Below are positions 5,247-9,750 of a DNA stretch of 9,750 nt, in pieces. The stretch's first letter is position 1; each line of letters opens with the position of its first letter. Both the position numbers and the translations under genes were made by a program. The notes below the pieces were generated by a model. That model searched no databases. It was not told the origin of the DNA and saw only the letters and a list, made by a program, of their open reading frames with translations. Source of the stretch: Candidatus Falkowiibacteriota bacterium (GTDB taxonomy: Bacteria; Patescibacteriota; Patescibacteriia; Patescibacteriales; UBA12465); assembly GCA_903857815.1 (NCBI GenBank), contig CAIOGK010000003.1, forward strand, positions 1 to 9,750. Reading direction: 5' to 3'.

Positions 5247-6869
5247 TTATTTTAAAGTTTTAAAGAGATAATACTTTCTTAATTTATAACCAAATTTTTT
5301 ATAATAGCCGCGCACACCTACTCCAGAAATAACTGCAATTTTATCAACCTTATTAGCCTTGGTTAAATTTTCTGCTTCTGCTAATAACTGGCGCCCTAAA
5401 CCACTGTGCTGAACTTTCTTTTCGCCACCCACGGAAACTAATTGACCATAAACATGAAGTTCCCGAATTATAGCTGGGGCGATGGGACTATCTTTATCTA
5501 TTCTTAAACGACAAAAACCATAAAGAGTTTTATGGTCTTGGCTATCAGCGCTAATAAAAAATTCTTTACCACCAGAAGCGGCATATTCGACCACATTAAT
5601 TACAGGGTCAATAATTTTTCCGTCTTTTACTTCCCGACAACGAATACAATTACATTTAACGCCTCTTTGCTGCATCACTTGGCGCAAATTAGTAATTTTA
5701 TTACCAGCAATAATTGATTCTCCAGGTATATCGCGAATTAAACGAATAATACGAACATATTCCGGAACAACTTGTTTACACTTAACAATGAGTTCTTGTA
5801 AAACTTTATCTGCGTAAGGCTTATATTTACCCTGTTTGTACCATTTATATAATAGGCTCCCCTGAGTAACTACGGTTGGATAAAATTTAATTTGATCCGG
5901 CTGGAATCTTTCGTCAATAAATAATTTTTTAAATATTTCTAAGTCTTTTTTTGGTGTCGCCCCCGGCAAAGCCGGCATAATATGATAAGTTATTTTAAAG
6001 CCATATTCTTTAAGTAATTTAGTTGCCTCAACAATTTCTTTAATTCCATGACCACGTTTATTTAACTTTAAAATTGCATCATCAGCCGCTTGTACTCCCA
6101 TCTCAACGCGCGTACAACCAAGCTCCCTCATCTCCAATAATTCATTATCATTAATGAAGTCTGGTCTAGTCTCTAAAGTTAAGCCAATAATTCTATACTT
6201 GGCATTCTCATTTTTCTTTTGTTCAAACAATAAAGCCTCTCTTAAAGCGTCTATGCTAAGATTTTGTTTATAAAAAGCAGATATTTTTGAATTAAAACTA
6301 TTATTTTCTTTGAATTCAGGAATTTTTTTTAATCTAAATTTACTAAAATCATTAGCAGCCCTAAAACAATTAACAATATACCAATACTTATATTTTTTGG
6401 GTAAATAGCTCCAGGTACCACCAATAACAATAATTTCAATTTTTTCCGGCTCATGCCCATTATTTTCCATAGCCTTAAGACGTAAAACAACTTGTTTATA
6501 GGGATCATATTGACACCTAATCGCCCTCATAACTGCTGGTTCGTTTGCTAAATAACTAACTGGGACATCTTTTTCTCTCGGACAATATGCACAAGTCCCG
6601 GGACAAGGATATGATTTAGTTAAGACGGCTACGGGTGCAATGCCCGACATTGTCCTTACTGTACGTTTACGAAGCAGCATCTCAAAAGCCTCCGATTTAT
6701 TAATTAAACCAGAAGAAACTAAATTTCTATATTCTTTTAAAATATCGGAGCTTAACACGGAATCAAGCTTATATTTTTTACAAAATGAACGCTTAACATC
6801 CTCTAGCTGATCCCTATCTAGAGCCTTTCCGACATTTTCTATAATTAACTTTTTTATTGCTTCTACCAT
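5247..6869 (-). CDS. elp3: tRNA uridine-34 carboxymethyl-forming radical SAM/GNAT enzyme Elp3
   Basis: Elp3 installs a carboxymethyl group on U34 of tRNA, using acetyl-CoA and radical SAM chemistry. The 540-residue protein has a basic helical N-terminus (about 1-70), the FeS motif C89-x3-C93-x2-C96 in YPCPGTCAYCPREKD, NEPAVMRAIRCQYDPY (109-124), the IGGTWSYLP strand-loop (149-157), ETRPD (233-237), GCTRVEMGVQ (251-260), a cysteine cluster CNCIRC (406-411) that probably binds zinc, and a C-terminal acetyltransferase domain with ELHVYG (470-475), acetyl-CoA loop QHSGLG (487-492) and VISGVGVRGYYKKFGY (513-528). Eukaryotic Elp3 has a longer gap between the first two FeS cysteines. A segment of about 30-40 residues (around 176-215) looks inserted relative to the human protein. 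No Elp1, 2 or 4-6 is nearby, as expected for bacterial stand-alone Elp3. ATG at 6869 is only 8 nt past a -10-like TATACT. Confidence 0.95.
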   Translation of the reverse strand: MVEAIKKLIIENVGKALDRDQLEDVKRSFCKKYKLDSVLSSDILKEYRNLVSSGLINKSEAFEMLLRKRTVRTMSGIAPVAVLTKSYPCPGTCAYCPREKDVPVSYLANEPAVMRAIRCQYDPYKQVVLRLKAMENNGHEPEKIEIIVIGGTWSYLPKKYKYWYIVNCFRAANDFSKFRLKKIPEFKENNSFNSKISAFYKQNLSIDALREALLFEQKKNENAKYRIIGLTLETRPDFINDNELLEMRELGCTRVEMGVQAADDAILKLNKRGHGIKEIVEATKLLKEYGFKITYHIMPALPGATPKKDLEIFKKLFIDERFQPDQIKFYPTVVTQGSLLYKWYKQGKYKPYADKVLQELIVKCKQVVPEYVRIIRLIRDIPGESIIAGNKITNLRQVMQQRGVKCNCIRCREVKDGKIIDPVINVVEYAASGGKEFFISADSQDHKTLYGFCRLRIDKDSPIAPAIIRELHVYGQLVSVGGEKKVQHSGLGRQLLAEAENLTKANKVDKIAVISGVGVRGYYKKFGYKLRKYYLFKTLK

Positions 6870-6897
6870 TTCTTTAGAGTATAATTATTAATATAAT
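6857..6897. promoter_or_regulatory. Divergent elp3 / bactofilin-like gene promoter region
   Basis: The 71-bp gap between the two divergent starts is almost pure A/T. Plus strand: TTGCTT (6857-6862), 17 bp, TATAAT (6880-6885), with a second perfect TATAAT at 6892-6897 lacking a good -35. Minus strand: TATACT (6883-6878) eight bases before the elp3 ATG, with only a poor TTGTTA 19 bp upstream. The opposing -10 elements overlap. Exact starts cannot be decided from sequence in such AT-rich DNA. Confidence 0.4.
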
Positions 6898-6940
6898 CTA
6901 ATTAACAATACATTATTTTTTCTAATTTAACAAGGCTTTT

Positions 6941-8080
6941 ATGAATAAAAAATACCTAAAAATAATTATATTTCTAGCGTTAATTGCTTGGCCCCTATCA
7001 AGCTTAAAGGCGGCTACAACTAATGCTGGTCAAGCTGTATTTATTGCTAATAATGAGGTAATATCTGGAAATTTATTCGCTGCTGGTGATAGCATTACCG
7101 TTGATGGCGTAATTAGTGGTGATTTAATTGCAGGCGCTAAATCCATTACTGTTAATGGGCGCGTAGAAGGCGATGTTATTGCTGCGGCACAAAATATTAC
7201 GATCAATGGTGAGGTTGGTGGCAATGTTAGAGTTGTTGGCAATATTATAACAATTAACGGGACCGTTGCTCGCAATATTAATATTCTTGGGTCGGAAGTA
7301 ATTCTAAGCGATAAGGCGAGAATCGGTTGGGATGTAATATTAATGGCTTCGACCGCTCAAATTAAAGGCATCATTGATGGCTCTTTAAATACTTATTGTA
7401 AACAAACTATTATATCTGGAAAAATAGGTAAAACTGCTACTTTAAAGGCTTACGATGAAAACCAAGCTCAAAGTATTATTATCTCATCCGGGGCAATAAT
7501 TAATGGCGACCTAAATTATACCGCTAAAAATAAAGCTGATATAAAAACTGGGGCGGAAATTTCAGGACAAACTAATTATCACACACCACCAGTTAAAGAA
7601 AAAGATAATATTACTGTCTGGGCTTGGGGAAGACTGTTCTCCATCCTTTCTATGATTTTAATAGGCTTGATATTTATTTTTATCATTCCAAAAAATACTA
7701 CAAAATTTATTAACGATTTAAAAACTAAGCCTGGAAAATTATTATTAATTGGCGTTATTGTTTTATTAATTACTCCGCCATTAACTTTAATTTTAGCTTT
7801 AACTATTATTGGAATACCACTAGCAGCCATATTAATATCTATTTGGGTGGCGGTAATATTTCTAGCTCAAGCGTTAATTGCTATTTTTACAGGAGAACTA
7901 ATTATTAAAGAGTTAATGAAAATACAAACTCCAATGTTTTGGTCTCTTTTATTGGGGGTTATTATCATATCCTTATTATTTTCACTTCCCCTCGTCGGCT
8001 GGTTGATTAATTTAATTATTACCGCCCTCGGAGTAGGAAGTATTTTATTTTATGTTACCAATCAATTCAAAAATATTTAA
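6941..8080 (+). CDS. Secreted bactofilin-like beta-helix protein with C-terminal membrane domain
   Basis: The 379-residue protein starts with a signal peptide (basic MNKKYLK, hydrophobic 8-20, likely cut after LKAA around 25). Next comes a repetitive beta-helix of 17-residue rungs of the form xxGDxIAxAxSITVNGx (41-125 and weaker to about 210), as in bactofilin-type polymer-forming proteins. A proline-containing linker (214-222) leads to a membrane domain with about four or five helices (near 232-250, 267-290, 291-318, 332-350, 352-372). The helix should therefore face the outside, unlike classical cytosolic bactofilins. An AAGG five bases before the ATG is a weak ribosome site. The last 29 nt overlap the phosphomannomutase gene, pointing to linked expression and perhaps a shared envelope role. 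The exact function is unknown; an envelope scaffold is inference. Confidence 0.82.
   Translation: MNKKYLKIIIFLALIAWPLSSLKAATTNAGQAVFIANNEVISGNLFAAGDSITVDGVISGDLIAGAKSITVNGRVEGDVIAAAQNITINGEVGGNVRVVGNIITINGTVARNINILGSEVILSDKARIGWDVILMASTAQIKGIIDGSLNTYCKQTIISGKIGKTATLKAYDENQAQSIIISSGAIINGDLNYTAKNKADIKTGAEISGQTNYHTPPVKEKDNITVWAWGRLFSILSMILIGLIFIFIIPKNTTKFINDLKTKPGKLLLIGVIVLLITPPLTLILALTIIGIPLAAILISIWVAVIFLAQALIAIFTGELIIKELMKIQTPMFWSLLLGVIIISLLFSLPLVGWLINLIITALGVGSILFYVTNQFKNI
7061..7315 (+). repeat. Five tandem 51-bp coding repeats (17-residue beta-helix rungs)
   Basis: Residues 41-125 of the bactofilin-like protein divide into five consecutive 17-residue units beginning ISGNLFAA, ISGDLIAG, VEGDVIAA, VGGNVRVV and VARNINIL. 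The first four end in ITVDG, ITVNG, ITING and ITING plus one residue. The units are diverged at DNA level, so this is an old protein repeat, not a recent duplication. A sixth, less regular unit follows with different spacing. Confidence 0.8.
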
Positions 8081-9425
8081 AGCCTACGACATTAGAGGCA
8101 TCTACGAAGAAGATTTTGATAATGAATTAGCTTATATTTTAGGGCTAGCTTTTATTGAACTTCGAAAAAATGATTCTGATTACACCAAAGAGGCTACTTT
8201 AAAAATTGCCGTTGGCTGTGATATGCGCTTATCATCACCAGCACTTAAAGATAATTTAATCCGCGGATTGCTAGCTGGCGGTGTAGACGTAATTGATTTA
8301 GGCATAGTTGCAACCCCAACTTTATATTTTGCAGTGGGCAAAAATAATTATAGTGGCGGTATCATGGTTTCCGCTTCTCATAATCCTAAAGAGTGGAATG
8401 GATTTAAAATGGTAAGAAGTAAAGGAATCCCTGTAAGTGGCGAAACTGGTATAGAATTTATCAAAGAAAAAGTCTTAGAAAATAAATTTATACTTACCCA
8501 AAATCAAGGAGTGCTTACAAAAGCATACGAAATAATAGATGAAGAGATAAATTATGCTTTCGGTCGTGTGGATATTGAAAAAATTAAACCCCTAACTGTA
8601 GTCGCCGATGCCGCTAATAGCATGGGGGCTACTTATTTAAAAAAGTTATCAGAAAAAATACCAATTAAACTCATCCCTTTAAATTTTACTTTGGATGGCT
8701 CTTTTCCGGCACACGAAGCCGATCCTTTGAAAGAAGAAAACTTAGAACAATTAAAAAAAGCGGTAATAGATAACCAGGCTGATTTTGGAATATCCACTGA
8801 TGGCGACGGTGATAGAATATTTTTTGTTGATAACTCAGGGAAAACAATAAACCCAGCTATTATTCGCGGCTTGTTAGCTAAACTTTTTTTACAAGAAAAA
8901 CCTAAAGCTAAAATAGGTTATGATGTAAGACCTGGAAAAATTACCGCTGACCTTATTTTGGAAAATGGCGGGGAACCGGTTGTTACTAGAGTCGGTCATT
9001 CTCTAATAAAGGAGCAAATGATTAAGGAAAATATTTATTTTGCCGGAGAATCATCAGGACATTTTTACTTAAACACTGAACTGGGTTGTTTTGAATATCC
9101 CAGCATTACTATATTAAAATTATTATTGGAATTTTCTCAAATTCAAGAATCAATTTCTCATTACGTTTCTAGATATGAAAAATATTTTGCTTCCGGAGAA
9201 ATAAATCGTGATGTAAAAGATAAAGAAACAGTTTTCAAAAATATAATAAAAGCCTTCCCGGATGGAAAAATAGAAAAGTTAGATGGCGTTAGCGTTACCT
9301 ATCCAGATTTTTGGTTTAATGTAAGGGGTTCTAATACGGAAGAAAAAGTTAGATTAAATTTAGAGTCAACTAGCGATAAACTAACTCAAGAAAAAACTAA
9401 AGAAATTCTTAAATTAATTTCCTAA
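8052..9425 (+). CDS. Phosphomannomutase/phosphoglucomutase
   Basis: This is an alpha-D-phosphohexomutase that interconverts hexose 6- and 1-phosphates, feeding nucleotide-sugar and glycan synthesis. The 457-residue chain shows FKAYDIRG (9-16), the phosphoserine loop VSASHNPKEWNGFK (106-119, S109), the Mg-binding DGDGDR (250-255), the sugar-specificity loop GESSGH (332-337) and the phosphate-binding RGSNTEEKVRL (425-435). GES/M-SGH is the loop of enzymes acting on both mannose and glucose phosphates, so exact specificity is left open. The ATG at 8052 lies 29 nt inside the upstream gene. It is required because no later start precedes AYDIRG, and translational coupling is likely. A strong terminator follows 11 nt after the stop. 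Confidence 0.95.
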   Translation: MLPINSKIFKAYDIRGIYEEDFDNELAYILGLAFIELRKNDSDYTKEATLKIAVGCDMRLSSPALKDNLIRGLLAGGVDVIDLGIVATPTLYFAVGKNNYSGGIMVSASHNPKEWNGFKMVRSKGIPVSGETGIEFIKEKVLENKFILTQNQGVLTKAYEIIDEEINYAFGRVDIEKIKPLTVVADAANSMGATYLKKLSEKIPIKLIPLNFTLDGSFPAHEADPLKEENLEQLKKAVIDNQADFGISTDGDGDRIFFVDNSGKTINPAIIRGLLAKLFLQEKPKAKIGYDVRPGKITADLILENGGEPVVTRVGHSLIKEQMIKENIYFAGESSGHFYLNTELGCFEYPSITILKLLLEFSQIQESISHYVSRYEKYFASGEINRDVKDKETVFKNIIKAFPDGKIEKLDGVSVTYPDFWFNVRGSNTEEKVRLNLESTSDKLTQEKTKEILKLIS

Positions 9426-9436
9426 AAAATAAAACT

Positions 9437-9466
9437 AAAAAAGAGGCTATTTCAGCCTCTTTTTTT
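9437..9466. terminator. Bidirectional intrinsic terminator between convergent genes
   Basis: A perfect 12-bp stem (A-run plus GAGGCT, loop ATTTC, AGCCTC plus T-run) has As on the left and Ts on the right, so it works as an intrinsic terminator in both directions. It ends the phosphomannomutase transcript on the plus strand and the DUF4342 gene, whose stop is 13 nt away, on the minus strand. Confidence 0.92.
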
Positions 9467-9479
9467 ATACTCACTGATA

Positions 9480-9743
9480 TTATTTTCTCTCTACTTCAAT
9501 AGTTCCTTTGTTAAGCAGAGCAGCTAAAGCGCCGATAGCGGCCACCATTGGCGCTAAAACGGCGCCCACGACAGCAAAGGTAACCGGAATTTCCATTAAT
9601 ACCTTCCCTTTTTCATTTTTAATAATAATACGACGGACATTACCTTCTTTAATAAGTTTTTTTACTTTTTCTAAAATCTCATGACCATAAACATTAAATT
9701 GTTCCTTAGTGCTTTGTTTGTTAGTACTTTTTTTTGTAGGCAT
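9480..9743 (-). CDS. DUF4342 domain-containing small protein
   Basis: This 87-residue protein has a Lys/Thr/Ser-rich start (MPTKKSTNKQ), then the features of DUF4342: EILEKVKKLIKEGNVRRIII (22-41), a basic turn KNEKGK (42-47), LMEIPVTFAVVGAVLAP (49-65), and an Ala/Gly-rich hydrophobic stretch to about 77, ending in TIEVERK. The family is common in Patescibacteria and Firmicutes and has no established function that I know of. The hydrophobic C-terminal half suggests membrane association or oligomerisation. The gene appears complete: ATG at 9743, with only 7 bp of upstream sequence visible, so its promoter is outside the window. It converges on the phosphomannomutase gene through a shared terminator. 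Confidence 0.85.
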   Translation of the reverse strand: MPTKKSTNKQSTKEQFNVYGHEILEKVKKLIKEGNVRRIIIKNEKGKVLMEIPVTFAVVGAVLAPMVAAIGALAALLNKGTIEVERK

Positions 9744-9750
9744 AGTAGTT

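Noticed and set aside
7030..7275. Minus-strand open frame rich in Pro, Thr and Ile opposite the beta-helix repeats
   Set aside because: Its repetitive composition simply mirrors the 51-bp coding repeats on the plus strand.
1..9750. Recoded UGA (genetic code 25) because no gene uses TGA as stop
   Set aside because: All frames read full-length under the standard code with no need for UGA as glycine, and nine genes in AT-rich DNA are too few to make the absence of TGA stops meaningful.
1..9750. CRISPR array, tRNA genes, insertion sequences or prophage genes
   Set aside because: I saw no direct repeats with spacers, cloverleaf-like segments, transposase or phage motifs; gaps between genes are too short to hide them.

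Overview
The window is an AT-rich, compactly coded bacterial chromosome segment holding ten protein genes, one of them cut by the left edge. Gaps between genes are at most about 80 bp. Three things suggest a member of the Candidate Phyla Radiation (Patescibacteria, Parcubacteria-like): very low GC, weak or absent Shine-Dalgarno sequences, and a gene set that includes a stand-alone Elp3, a DUF4342 protein and a bactofilin-like membrane protein. This lineage call is inference, since no rRNA or marker gene is present. All nine visible stop codons are TAA or TAG, and the standard code reads every gene cleanly.

Left block (1-2772, minus strand): recQ helicase runs by a TAATG overlap into a class I methyltransferase whose N- and C-terminal motifs look like Trm9/ALKBH8. 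Below it lies a CsoR/CstR-family metal or sulfur sensor, cut by the left edge, with its own promoter. A G/C-tract palindrome sits inside that promoter. A divergent promoter pair between 2772 and 2824 has overlapping -10 hexamers. It serves recQ on one side and an orphan 80-residue two-helix membrane protein (2851-3093, plus strand) on the other. That small gene ends at an intrinsic terminator facing folD.

Middle block (3133-6869, minus strand): elp3, glyA and folD are in tandem. Elp3 is the radical SAM/acetyltransferase that makes 5-carboxymethyluridine (cm5U) at wobble position 34 of tRNA. GlyA and FolD are the core of folate one-carbon metabolism. glyA also has its own promoter between itself and elp3.

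Right block (6941-9425, plus strand): a secreted, membrane-anchored bactofilin-like beta-helix protein overlaps by 29 nt a phosphomannomutase/phosphoglucomutase, suggesting a cell-envelope or glycan pair. A bidirectional terminator separates it from a convergent DUF4342 gene.

The most interesting point is that Elp3 and a Trm9-like methyltransferase occur about 4 kb apart. In eukaryotes these two enzymes act in sequence to make mcm5U34. Their co-occurrence suggests a minimal, eukaryote-like wobble-uridine pathway in this bacterium. Other points are a FolD with a degenerate dinucleotide-binding signature, a CsoR-family protein with Glu in place of the copper-ligand His, and several genes whose transcripts look leaderless or nearly so.
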